Source: Diphasiastrum complanatum
Taxonomy: Eukaryota; Streptophyta; Lycopodiopsida; Lycopodiales; Lycopodiaceae
Direction: 5' to 3'
Length of the DNA stretch: 64,000 nt
Assembly (NCBI GenBank): GCA_029204225.1
Contig: CM055100.1
Location: 9,066,713 to 9,130,712, forward strand
The notes under the pieces are model-generated. The model saw only the letters and a list, made by a program, of their open reading frames with translations. It was not told the DNA's origin and ran no database searches. Positions 20,701 to 32,260 of the stretch are shown here, piece after piece (positions within the stretch are counted from its first letter, which is position 1; each line of letters begins with the position of its first letter). The translations under genes were made by a program, and so were the position numbers.

Positions 20701-23700
20701 AAAAATTCTTTATCTAAGGAAGGAATCCCGGGAATCTCAATTTAAGGTCAAATTTCTTCTCCCAAGTGTCATCGTCCTCAGAACTTCCTTTCCAACGAAC
20801 CAAGTATTCAGTTACCTGCCGGTTTCTGAGTCCACGTTGACGTACATCAACAATGGCCTGTGGTTTAGTAGGTACAAAGGATGATAGGTCCTCCCACCAA
20901 GTCGTTCCTTTAAACGACTAATGTGAAAAACTGGATGTACCTTAACACCTTGAGGGAGTTCTAGTTGGTACGCATTCCGGTGAAGTTTCTTTACTATACG
21001 GAATGGCCCTGCATAATGAGGTGATAACTTAGGACATTTTCCAGTCCTTAGTACTATAGAATCTTTTGGAATTCTAAGATATACCCAAGCTCCCTCCTCA
21101 AAAACCCTAGGTTGTCACTTTTGATTAGCGTAAAACTGGGCTCTATCCTGAGCCGTTTTTACGTTTTCTCGACCAACAAGCAACATTTCTTGCATATCAT
21201 GCAGGAAATCTACTGCTGCTTTAACCTTGAGGCCTTTGAGGCCCACTGAAATGGGAGCCCTAGGCTGGAAACCATACATCAGAGAAAATGGACTAAAACT
21301 CGTCGTTGAGTGCTTTGCGCTATTATACGCAAACTCAATCATTGGAAGGTACTTTTCCCAATCTGACTGTCTTCTGGAAACATATGCCCGAAGCATATCT
21401 TCCATAGACTAGTTTTTCCTCTCTGTCTGACCATCCGATTCAGGATGATCTGATGACCCCAAACTTAGAGTGGTCTCTAATTTTTCAGAGACCGCTTGCC
21501 AGAATTTGCCAGTGAACTTTGGATCTCGATCACTAACAATGTCATTCGGCAAACCAAACAACCTGAACAACTTTTCCACGAAAAGTTGCACAAGTTTTGA
21601 AGCTTTGACAGTTTGCTTGGCTGGAATGAACTACGCCATTTTAGTTAACCTGTCAACTATTACCCAAATGGCATCATTTTGCTTCCCCGTCTGAGGTAGC
21701 CCAACCACAAAGTCCATGGAAATGCTTTCCCACTTTCTTTCGGGAATTTCCAAGGGCATTAACAAACCAGTCGCCTTAAGTCTTTCAACTTTATTAACTT
21801 GGCATTGCGCACACTTGCGAACATATGCCTCCACTTGACTTTTTAAATTTGGCCAGTAAAAGTTTCTTTTTAGTAAGTCAAGTGTCCTTTGAGCGCCAGG
21901 GTGCCCTGCAAACGGGCTGTCATGACATTCATGCAGGATTTGAGCCCTTATATCATCATTTTCTGGCACACAAACCTTTCCATTCCGGAAAAGTAACCCA
22001 TTCCTAATGGAAGAGTCTCTTTGTATCTTGTCCTGAGGAGAAATCTTGGAATCCTACATTCTAAGCTCATTACTAAATCTAGTAGAACCTGCCAGGACGT
22101 CTAGCCAAATACGACCGAAGTACCTATCGGTTTTACACAAATCTCTTAAGGACAGATACAACTTAGATTGGATCTTAGAAAAGCTTAACTGATTAATCTC
22201 TCCAATCCGGCTTAAGGCATCCGCGACACTATTAGAGGTACCCTTCTAGTACTCAATGTCATAATGAAATTCTTGGAGCATCTCTGACCATCTGGCCTTA
22301 CGACCCCTAAGGTCGACCGCTTCGTTAATATACTTTAACGCTTGATGATCAGTAACTATAGAAAGCTGGGAGCCATACAAGTAATGTCTCCAAACTTTCA
22401 GGGCATTAATGACAGCAAAAAGTTCCTTGTCATAGGTGGAATACCACCTTTGAGCAGGGTCCCATTTCTTGCTTTCAAAAGATACCGGTCTACCATCCTG
22501 ATATAGGACTACGCCTATAGCATAGTCATTGGCATCCGTTTCAAGTACATACAGCTTGTTAGGATCCACTATGTGTAGAATAGGCGCTGTAGTTACACAG
22601 TATTTGAGGTTCTCAAAACTCTGATTCAACTCTTCAGTCCAGGTAACTGGAGGACTGAATTTACTGTGTCGGCTAACTCTTTTAGCCCCTCTGAGGACAT
22701 TCGTCAAGGCCAATGCAATTAATGCATAGTTCAAGATGAATCTATGAAAAAATCCCGTAAAGCCCAAAAAGGACTTAACCTCCCGGATGGTTTTAGGGAT
22801 AGGCCATTCACGTACTTGTCGGACTTTATTTGGGTCAATTTCCAACCCATGGTCCGAAATAATGTGACCAAGGTATAACAACCTCTTTTGGAAGAACACA
22901 CATTTGGACTCCTTGGCAAAAAGCTTCTCTTGTCTAAGTAACTTTAAGACAATCTTGAGATGCTCCTCGTGCTCCTCCAAGGTCTTACTATAGATGAGAA
23001 TATCATCTAAATAGACTATTACGAACTTTCCCAGATATGGACGAAGAAGATCGTTCATCATCTGCTGGAAAGTCGTTGGAGCTTTTGTCAAGCCAAAAGG
23101 TAAAACCAGAAACTCATAATGGCTGTACCTAGTTCTAAACCCGGTTTTTTCAATATCCTCAGTCTTAATACGAATCTGATGATACCCTGATCTCAAATCG
23201 ATTTTGGTGAAGTACTTTGCACCATGCAATCGATCAACCAGTTCATCTATTCGCAGCAAAGGATAACGGTTTTTAATTGTTAACTTATTCAACTTTTTAA
23301 AGTCCACACAAAGACGAGTACCTCCGTCTTTTTTATCAACAAGGAGCACATGTGCCCCCCAGGGAGATTTACTAGGCCTAACATGGCCCATCTTGAGATA
23401 ATTTTGCAGTTGCCTATAAACCTCATCCTCCTCAGTAGTACTCATCCTATATGGATACAGTGATATAGGAGAACTACCAAGAATTAGTTTAATACCATGG
23501 TCAACACCCCTAGAGGGGGGAAGACCCTCAGGAAGCTGTTCAGGAAAAACATCGTTAAATTCTTGTCTAAGTTTCCTAAAAATTTCACCTTCCAACGAAT
23601 GTTCTTGTTTTAGGTTATTAGACATTAATTCCATTTGGAGATTGTAAAATTGCAAACTACGTTCTTCATGGTAAGTAAAATCTTTTAACCAACATAAATA

Positions 23701-23928
23701 AGAACTGCAATCCACAATATCCATACATTTAACAGTTTCCAAAGTAGAAAGCATATACGGAGTAGAAATATCAACATTTCCATTCAATTCTATGAGTGAG
23801 CCATTATGTAAGAACGACAAATTATGAGTTACATAGTTTTTCTTCATAGACTCGTTCCTCTCATAGAACCACTCTTTACCAAGTATAACATCTATCCTAT
23901 CTAGATGCATAATATGAAAGTCTATGCT
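20701..23928 (-). pseudogene. Chromovirus (chromodomain Ty3/gypsy) pol, 5'-truncated
   Basis: Read leftward from 23928: end of the protease region (IDVILGKEWF), reverse transcriptase with GGTRLCVDFKKLNKLTIKNR, LPFGLTKAPTTFQQMMND and catalytic VIVYLDDILIYSK (about 22975-23015), RNase H (VLETDANDYAIGVVL to HQALKYINEAVDLRG), integrase zinc region (H..H with KCAQCQVNK), and the D-D-E triad in SMDFVVGLP, VSDRDPKF and HPESDGQTERKN, all kept. The C-terminal region has KVHPVFHISRLKE and, after a frame change, a chromodomain (about 20745-20830: EYLVRWKGSSEDDDTWE). Stops at about 22246, 21631, 21406 and 21115 break the frame, each explicable by one substitution. Gag, primer site and 5' LTR are missing; the left-hand truncation meets a copia LTR at 23928. 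Confidence 0.93.
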
Positions 23929-24125
23929 CATTAATTGTTATTTTCAGATCCACACATGTGAAATACAGTAGGTTACTGTTATTGTATGGACAACAATAGT
24001 ATTTTATGTTTTGGTTCATGTATGATCAAGATCTATTATAGTTTGCATCTCATTCTTAGTGTAGATGCTGATTTTTCTACATTGGCAAGATTGGTGAGTT
24101 GCTTGTTTTCCTAACCAAAGATCAC
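23929..24125 (+). mobile_element. Copia LTR fragment (family of 15141/55382)
   Basis: Corresponds to the last third of the copia LTR (for example TCTACATTGGCAAGATTGGTG, compare 18594-18614). Both ends are cut: left by the chromovirus, right by the Tat-like LTR at 24126. It has the same orientation as the copia pol at 35994, so both may be halves of one element split by the Tat-like insertion. Confidence 0.75.
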
Positions 24126-24233
24126 ATTTGGGCCCCGCGACATTAAAAGTCCTGCAAAAAGGCCTATAGTCCTTTTATTAACTTTTAACTAATCAATCAA
24201 ATAACTATGTGATCATTGGGTTGGACTTACACA
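24126..24233 (-). repeat. 3' LTR of the Tat-like element, truncated
   Basis: 108 bases matching 35886-35993 closely, from ACATTTGGGCCCCGCGACATT to TTGGACTTACACA. The remaining ~580 bp of LTR are missing where it meets the copia LTR fragment at 24125, indicating a deletion across the insertion junction. Confidence 0.88.
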
Positions 24234-24499
24234 TGCAGAGTGCCAAATCCCTCTCATTTATTAACTAGGGTTAGGATTGTCTTGGGATCCGCAAACCCTC
24301 CAACAGTATCCCCCACCAAAACTGGTGGCGGTCTCACGACACCTGCAATATGCAGTTATTGGGAACTTTTATTGGCTTCGCGTCGAATTTTAATTATATG
24401 ATACTGCACCTTCTCCATAAAGTCAAGGCGTGCAGTATTGAAATCCAAATTATGCGGCAGGAAACAACGGTGGGCTCTGGCAATCCACTTGGAAGTTGT
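24234..24499 (-). other. 3' untranslated region and polypurine tract of the Tat-like element
   Basis: On the minus strand AATGAGAGGGATTTGG lies about 10 bases before the LTR. Further in is a conserved GGTGTCGTGAGACCGCCACC block shared with 14896-14915. Non-coding. Confidence 0.75.
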
Positions 24500-27289
24500 C
24501 TATGAGGTGAAGCGGGATTCCCAAGAGCCTTCCATCATAGCCGCACGGAAATACAGTCGAGCAATCGGCAACTGATCTTTGATTTGCTCTGAGACCATCA
24601 GCTTATTTGGATCGAATGTCAGGGTAGGAAGGCAATTGTCCCATTTGGTTGCCACTGACGCGAACAGAGTTAGATCTTTTGCAAACATTGCCAATTGTCG
24701 CACCGTTGGATCCGGAGAGTCGACATACTCTCTCTGATATGCTTGTAAGGCCCGGTGGAAATCCACTGAAATATTCCAGTTGTAAGCCTGGTGGATGATT
24801 GGCCAATTGGGCATATGGATGGTGATTTTATCCATAGTCAATCCCAAATCTTTCCATTTTTGTCTTCGCGGCATTGGCACGTAATAAGAACCTACCTGCA
24901 ACTGGCGAGGGCTGGCGACGTAACTCCTAATTGATTCCGAAGTTTTCTCAAAAACCGTGATTCTCCATGCCAGCTGCTCTCCCAGTGCATGTATTTTGTC
25001 CAATTCTTTGCTGGCCTCGATCTCGAAGGTCTTAAATTTGAGAACCCATCCACCGCGCGAGGACTCATGTGAATGCTGCTTTAAGAAGGTCTGGATCTGG
25101 TCCTCGACGCTGATGGGCCTTTTGAATAAATGGCTTGTCCTTGATGAGGATGGACCCGCTTGTACTGTCGGTATAGTTGGCAGTTGATCTGCTAGATCTG
25201 TAGCTCCCCCCTGGTCCATGCTCGAATCAACCCCTGTATCCATTTGTACAGCTTCTTGGCGCGAAGGGGAGAATTGCGGCATGACCGGGACGGAGATTTG
25301 TGGTCTGGCTTCCAACACTTGAGCGGCGGCTTTTTCATAGGCGTTGATGGTCTCTTTTGCCTTTGCCAACTCGGTTGAAGCTGCTCCTTTGAACCTATCA
25401 AAGCGGCCTTGGAATCCCTGAAGGGCCACTTTGTATGTTTCCACTTTCTTGAACAAATATGGAATCTCCGTCGGTGTGACCGGATGATCGGGTATTTGTG
25501 TTTGCAGATATGCATCACGCTCAAGGGTGGTCGCATCCAATTCACCTTGAAGCTGTGTGCAATCTTGTTCGGCTATTTGTAATTGCCCCTTCAGCAGCTG
25601 CACCTGTTGCTTGGCATCTTGCATTGTCTTATCTACCTGATCTTGTGCGGTTGTCAGAGCATTTTGTAGGGAGCTGATGTAGGTTTCCAAGCGATCAGCT
25701 TGTTGCTGGGCCAATGACTTTTCGCTTTCAGCATTTTCTTCATGTTGCTTGGCTATCTTCACCTCTCGATCCAACTGGACAATTTTCTGGCTGATCAGAG
25801 TGTTTTCGGATTCTAAATCAGAGATCCTCTCCTCCATTTCCTTTTTCTTATCCAGCATAGACTGGATCACTTGCCCAAGGCTTGAAACTAACCCGAGAGC
25901 ATCACCAGAATCGACAGTCGTGGAGGTGGTAGCAGCAGGAGACCCTGATGGTACTGTCCTTGGTAGGCGTGGAATAGGTGCCAAGGTCTCTTCTTCTTCA
26001 AAAATATCCTCGTCTTCAAATCCTTCAGGCACCGTGGCGTCGAACTGCTTCGGTGACTTTACAACTGTGTCGACCCGAAGTGTGGCTGGGCTACCCTGTG
26101 TGAGTGGTTGCTGACTGACATCTTCGACACCAACAGTAGCTTCATGAATATGCCCGAATCCTCTTCTAGGGGATTGGGGTTCAAAGGGTGCTGGGCTCTG
26201 GGGCATTTCAAAGATTGCGGTGGCCCCAAGGGGGTCGGAATCATCGAACATATCCATAAAGAACTGTGTGTTGGGTGAGGTTGCTTCGGTGTGCGCGGGT
26301 GAGGCGGCCTGGGCAGTTGTGATGGGAATGGTAGGCCCAATGGTCACACACTGTCCTTGTATGGGAGCAGAGACGAGGGAAGCATCAGAGGCGAGGGGAA
26401 TGGGAAGTTCAGTTCGAATAGCAACAGGGGGTGGAAGCGCAGTTGACGAGGTATGCCTAGTACGTCGTCGTGACGCGGAAGGCGAGTTAGGAATTACGAT
26501 CTCGTTGTGTGGATGACGACGACTATGAGAACTTGAGGCCTGGTGAGATGACTCGGTCGGTGCTTCTTTGTAAACTGAAAGCACAAAATTCAGGTGGAAG
26601 CCATGGATTCTGGTTTCTAAGTGAGAAGCGACTAAGAGGGACAATAGAGAGCCGGCGGCGAACTGCTGCTTTGTATTGGCCTTAATAGCTCGCTTGAGCT
26701 CACCAGAAACAGTCTTGAACCAGTTATATGGTTCAAGAGGGGCTTTGGCCAACTTTATGTGGGACGCCACTATCCTGTGAAGGATTTGAGATGTGATGTG
26801 GTCTTTCCTGAGGTTGCCAACCATCAGGAAATGATTCAACAATTGGGCAGCGACGTGGATGGAAGACTCAGTGATGGCTTCCAGAAGGTAACCATCATTA
26901 GTCCAATGTAGATCGTTGGTGAGGTCAATGTATGGCCTGATGGCCTACTTGGCATGCTTGTGATTGGGTGAGGCTTGCGTACCGAATGAGATTCCTATAG
27001 CTGCAAGTGCGGCCTCAGTGACGCGCACCTTGTGTGTGGCTCCTTGGAAGTTGATGTAAAACTTGGATGTCTCTTCCTTCCACGTACTGAAGGCAAGAGT
27101 GATGAAATCCATATTGATGCATCCCGAAAAGGCTCTCTCATGAATACCCATTGTAGTAAGTAGAGGCTCCGCAAGGGTCACCCACTGAGTGACCATGCTT
27201 GTGCTAGAAAGAATCATGATGTCCGTTGCAGATGGGACATCACGATGGATAGTATAGCGCAGAGACTGGGAAGTATCGATAGAAGACAT
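24500..27289 (-). CDS. Extra retrotransposon gene downstream of pol (~930 codons, one stop)
   Basis: ATG at 27289 (MSSIDTSQSLRY). The frame stays in phase to the stop at 24500, interrupted once by TAG at 26945-26947, which would be CAG before a C-to-T change. Residues about 50-115 contain FINMDF-like and KFYINFQGATHKVRVTEAAL segments, loosely reminiscent of ATHILA ORF1-type proteins; this resemblance is uncertain. Residues about 210-470 are low-complexity, Ser/Pro/Thr-rich. About 475-595 is a strongly predicted-looking coiled coil (heptads of L/I with Glu, Gln, Lys). About 710-930 is a folded-looking C-terminal domain rich in Trp (WKDLGLTMDKI, YNWNISVDFHRALQAYQ, GSWESRF). I see no signal peptide or membrane span, so nothing supports an envelope role. 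Partial copies at 14098-14757 and 55084-55381 show it belongs to the family. Function unknown. Confidence 0.85.
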
Positions 27290-28102
27290 GATGATCAGAA
27301 AGGAATTATAACTGCGTGAGAGTGTATTAGAAGGCAATGCAGGAAATTTGGAAGGCTTTGGTCGCAAAAAAAATTCGCAAGAGCTTCGCTAGCACAAGTG
27401 AGAAATGAATCGAATTCAGCCAACTTATAGGTGAATTTGGTGGGTCCATTACACTGAATAGTAGTTGGGCTGATCGGTTCTGAACAAAAATTTGCAAGCA
27501 TGTACAGTATTGTAAAAATAGGCTATAAAAATCTCGACAAAGGTTTCTAAGGATCTGAACCTAGCAGGCGAACGTTTTCCAAGGCTGGCGAAGGATGAAC
27601 CTTCGCCTAGGAGGGTCCTTCGCCCAGGTACTTTCATAAATGCATTTTTTTACGATCTGAACCTATGGACAACCTAATTTTGTCATTTTAAGATCATCTA
27701 GCAGGTCGGCGAAGGTTCATAATGACGTTATGATGCTCGGCGAAGGTTCCCAAAATGGCATATCACTAAACATTCGTTTGACTCAAAAATTAAATTTTCT
27801 CTTGTCAGAAACCTTCGCCCACCTCAATTTAGATAAATCAAGGGTGGATGTACAGTCTAAGAGCTCAACGAAGGTTTCTAATATTGTATTGGCTAAATCT
27901 GCCCAAAACAGAAGTTTCTTAAGTCATTTTCCATAAAAAAATATTGTGCTTTCTTTGTCTTATGCTAAAGACTTCCTGACTTTTGCTCATCAGTCTTTTC
28001 TTATTTTTTTTATTTTTTTGTTAACTCTCTTTTTTCAAAAAAAAGTCAGCAAATTAAATAAAACAAAAAATTGAAAACAAATAAAATGAAAAAATATATA
28101 GA
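27290..28102 (-). other. Spacer between pol and extra gene with GGCGAAGGTT motifs
   Basis: Non-coding. Plus-strand forward motifs lie near 27579, 27713 and 27738 (GGCGAAGG), reverse ones near 27597 (AACCTTCGCC), 27617 and 27810. A pyrimidine-rich tract at about 27950-28080 corresponds to the purine-rich spacers at 13744 and 54585. The motif is the one found in the 5' leader, so the element carries the array on both sides of its core genes. Confidence 0.75.
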
Positions 28103-31100
28103 TCAGGCTTGCTGAATTGGCGGAACAGGCTGTCGAAATTTGTGTAATCGGCTGCCATTTACCGGAGTATCAAATCGTTTTCCATCCAAGTGCTCAAGAA
28201 TTACTGCGCCATAGTTCAGAATTTCCTTCACTTTATATGGGCCTTCCCCAATAAACTTCAATTTATCCTTGATCAGCTTGGTTTTGTACATCAATGCAAG
28301 ATCTCCTGCTTCCAGATCTTTCTTGTGCAATCGCTGATCGTGCCATGCCTTGTGGCGGGCTTTCTCTGCTGCTAAGGCATGAACTGCCATCAATCGGATT
28401 TCACATAATTTGTGCAACGCGTCGTGACGAAGTTGTAAAGACTGATAATCATTTAATCGTTCTGTTGCTGCTATGCGTAAAGATGAGATTAAAAATTCAA
28501 TTGACATAACAGCATCTTGATCATAAACCAGTTGAAAAGGTGTTTGATTTGTACTATTTTTGTAAGCAGTTCTGAATGCCCATAATGTTGCATACAGTTT
28601 ATGTTCCCAATCAGACCGACTCGCTTCAACTGTCTTTGTCATAATGGTGCAGAGATTCTTATTGGAAGATTCAGCTTGGCCATTCCCTCTAGGATAATAG
28701 GGAGTACTAAATCTGTGTATAACAAAAAAATCTTCCAGTAAACACTTTATTGTTTGATTAACAAAGTGTGTACCCCAATCACTGACAATTTCGATCGGAC
28801 ATCCGAATCTGATTATAATATTTTCATATAGAAACTTGGCCGTAGATTTCGCATCAGCCACTTTGACAGCTTTGGCTTCAACCCACTTGGTCATATAATC
28901 AGTTGCGATGATAATGTATCGGGCCTGAGATCCTTGAGCAACGGGATGAATAGGACCAACATAATTCAGTCCCCATTTTTCAAACGGTGCTTGCGATAAA
29001 ACCGGATGTAAGGGTTCATAATTCTGTCGAGTAGGCCGTCGTGCTCGCTGGCAGACATCACATGTCTGAATAAAATTTTCTGTGTCCTTATGAAACGTAG
29101 GCCACCAACAACCGGATTGCAAAAGTTTGCGAACAGTAATATCTGTAGAGAAGTGTCCTCCACCCATGCCATCATGTGAAAACATGATTAGATCTGGTAC
29201 TTCATGCGGTAAAACACATCTTCGAAAAATATTATCTGATCCACGACGATACAATTGTCCTGCAATTAATTGATGAGGTTGAGCCTTATGAATCAATTGT
29301 CTTTTCTATACTTTTGTCAAAGAGTCATTCGGTTGTCCTAGCATCAGGTACTCAACAATATCTACCGCCCACTCAGGTACTGCTTCAACATAGAACAACG
29401 CAGCATCTGGCAGTTCATCATCCACTTCAGTATTAATTGGTGCGGATTCAATTCGTGAAATGTGATCGGCTAGATAATGTTGCTTCCCCTTTCTGACCAC
29501 AATTCGAAAGTCAAATTCAGTCAATAATAATAACCATCTTGCAATACGTTCAGTATTACACGTCTTATTTACCAAGTAAAGTAACGGTTGATGATCCGTA
29601 TAAAATGCAAAGTGCGTTTCCATGAGATAGTGACGAAATTTCCGAACAGAGAAAATCATGGCTAGCGCTTCACGTTCTATTGTTGGATAATTCTTCTCTG
29701 GATCTGTAAGTTGTCTGCTTGCACATCGTATGGGATAATCCTTCTTATAGTCACATGGCTGCGTCAAAACTGATCCAATGGCGTATTTTGAGGCATCCGT
29801 ATGAACATGAAATTCTAATGTCCAATCTGGAGAACGCAGTATTGGTGCTGAAGATAATGTTTTTTTTAACTTTTCAAAGGCTTCTAATGCCTCTACTATC
29901 CAAATAGGAACAATAGTTAATTTGTATATAGGTCGTGCTAAATTCGCAAAGAAGATAATAAAAATTCGATAGTAGTTCGCATGACCCATAAACACATAAA
30001 CTCCTCAAATTGTTGTTGGCGGTGGCAATTCCACAATAACTTTGATCTTTGAATAATCGGTGACAATACCATGTCTTAATATCACATGTCCAAGCACCAC
30101 TCTGTGAGAAACCCATATCTGGCATTTTTCTAGATTTAGAGAAATCTGATATTTGCGGCATCTTTCAAAGACTTTCTCCAATCGATCCAAGTGGTATGTA
30201 TCTGTACTATGAACTCCCAAGTCGTCCAAGTAAATTTCAAGGAATTTCTGCAGATAATCTTTAAAGGCAAATTACATTACTCTTTGAAATGAACTTGGTG
30301 CATTATAGAGTCCAAATGGCATTACTTTGTAAACATAGGTGCCCCATTCTATTGCAAAAGCAGTTTTGTGGCGATCGGCAGGTGCAATCTTAACCTGGTT
30401 GTAACCACTAAATCCATCCAAGAAACTATAAGCCTCCACTCCAGCAAGGCGATCCAAAATGCTTTCAGTAAAAGGTAATGGAAAGTGATCCTTCCGTGTC
30501 ACTTTATTCAATGCTTTGAGATTCACACAAATTCGCAATTTCTCATTTTTCTTAAGAACAATGACAATCGGTGAAATCCATTCAGTATGCTCGATCTCAT
30601 AAATGATATCGACGTCAAGCAATCTCTGAAGTTCTTTCTTTATCAGATCTGCCACATTAGGATTACAACGATAGAACTTTGTAACCTTTGGTACTGCATC
30701 AGGTACTAAAGGTATGGTATGTTCAATGACTGATGTCAGAATACCCTTCAAATCTTGATAAGTCCATGCAAAACAATCTTGATACTTAATAAGTAGCAAA
30801 CGGAGTGTTTGATATTGTTCAGGAGTAAGTTGTGATCCCACTTGTACAATTTTTTTCGGTTCTCCTGGTTCGGCAAGATTTATTGGCTGCGTCCTAGCTG
30901 GGCCATCGTAAACCTCTTTAGATTCCGGCATGTGTTCTTTAGGTTCACAATGTGCTTTAGGTAACATGATAACCACATCATCCAGTGTATAACGTTTAAA
31001 ATGCTCTGGCAAATCATGCTGGACTACATTTGCTTGTTCTTTTTCGAAAAGACTTGTCTTGGATCTTCGTTTAGTCTTCTTAGCAGGAATTGATCGTGGA

Positions 31101-32260
31101 GGTGATGACTTTCGGGATGATAAATCTTTCTTCTCAGGTGAAGACTTCCTAGACGATGATGTCTTGTTGAAGATCTGACTTGAAAAATTATTCTTGACTT
31201 TCCCTTTGCCTTTATCCAATAGAGGTGGCACTTCCTTTAAATCGATCTTTTGAGGGAGATTTTCCCATTTCAGGACCGTATTATAATGTTGCTTTGCTTG
31301 TTTCTTCGTCATCGAACCTGTCATCCTGTCTCCTTTCAATATAACTGCTTTGGGCGATTTGATTGTTGGTTCATCAGGAACATTACGCACTCCAAATCTG
31401 GTCGGATCCATATGATGTAGAATCTGTTCATCCGTAAGTCCTGCATTGTCATCATAAGTTAAGGCATGGCTCATTGGTATGAGATCATCCTCAATTGGAT
31501 CTAGCATAGGTTCCGTTGATATTCAGGCTACATTCAGCACATTTAGTGGAAACGTGATTGGCGTATCCAAAGTCCAATCTAACAAGAAAATCTCGCTCAT
31601 TTCTGATTGAATATCTTGTTGACACATATATCCTGTTGTACAATCAATTGTTGCAAGAGCTTCGTTCCAATTGACAGTATCCGTTTGAGAATCGTAGTGA
31701 ACTCCCAATTTTTTCTCTGGTCGATCACAAGTGTGATCCGTTGTTGATGAATCGTCATCCGCTTTTTGAACCACTGGCTTGATAGTCCAAGTCATAGGAT
31801 CAATTTTAACTGCACGTTCACGATTTTCAAAAGTGATTTTGCCGGTACCCCAGTTATGAATTACTTGCGCAACTCGTAACCATGGACGTCCTAAGAAAAC
31901 TCGGTAGACATTTGGTGCTTCTGGTAAGTCCATCACGACGAAAGTAATGACGAACTGTACTCCTGCAATCTTGACAAGTATATCTTCCACCATTCCTCGT
32001 GGACAAACCGTCGTCTGATCAGCTAGCTTAATAGCAAAAGTAACAGGCTTAATCTTTGTAAGACCCCATTTTGTACATAGCTTTGTAGAAATCAGGTTAA
32101 CTCCTGAACCGCCGTCTATCACGACTGCTTCTTTAGAAAATTGTCTATGTTGTATCGGCAGAGTGATATTCTCAAGCTGCTCCAACATGGAATATATCGT
32201 TAGATTCTTTAAATCCAGCACAAAAAAACGGCTCCTGATGGTCTTCTGATTCTTCTTGAG
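28103..32260 (-). pseudogene. Tat-like gypsy Pol polyprotein: protease, RT, RNase H, integrase (four stops)
   Basis: One phase runs from about 32260 to 28103. Protease: AVVIDGGSGVNLIS (about 32130), with DGG in place of D-S/T-G, as known in this clade. RT: KLRICVNLKALNKVTRKDHFP, MPFGLYNAPSSFQRVM and catalytic EIYLDDLGVHS (about 30200-30235). RNase H: FHVHTDASKYAIGSVL to EREALAMIFSVRKF. Integrase: zinc region HDGMGGGHF with CDVCQRA, then WGLNYVGPI, where the first catalytic Asp has become Asn, VSDWGTHF (second Asp kept) and PRGNGQAESSNK (Glu kept); the C-terminal tail ends RLHKFRQPVPPIQQA. Nonsense codons at 31523-31525, 30272-30274, 30005-30007 and 29306-29308 are the only breaks. Non-functional now. 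The boundaries of the four domains are approximate. Confidence 0.93.

Noticed and set aside
24957-26516. Plus-strand frames opposite the extra gene
   Set aside because: Antisense shadows of the minus-strand gene; they lack motifs.
24500-27289. Envelope-like gene of a Tat/Athila element
   Set aside because: No signal peptide, membrane span or cysteine pattern supports an envelope; kept as an unclassified gene.
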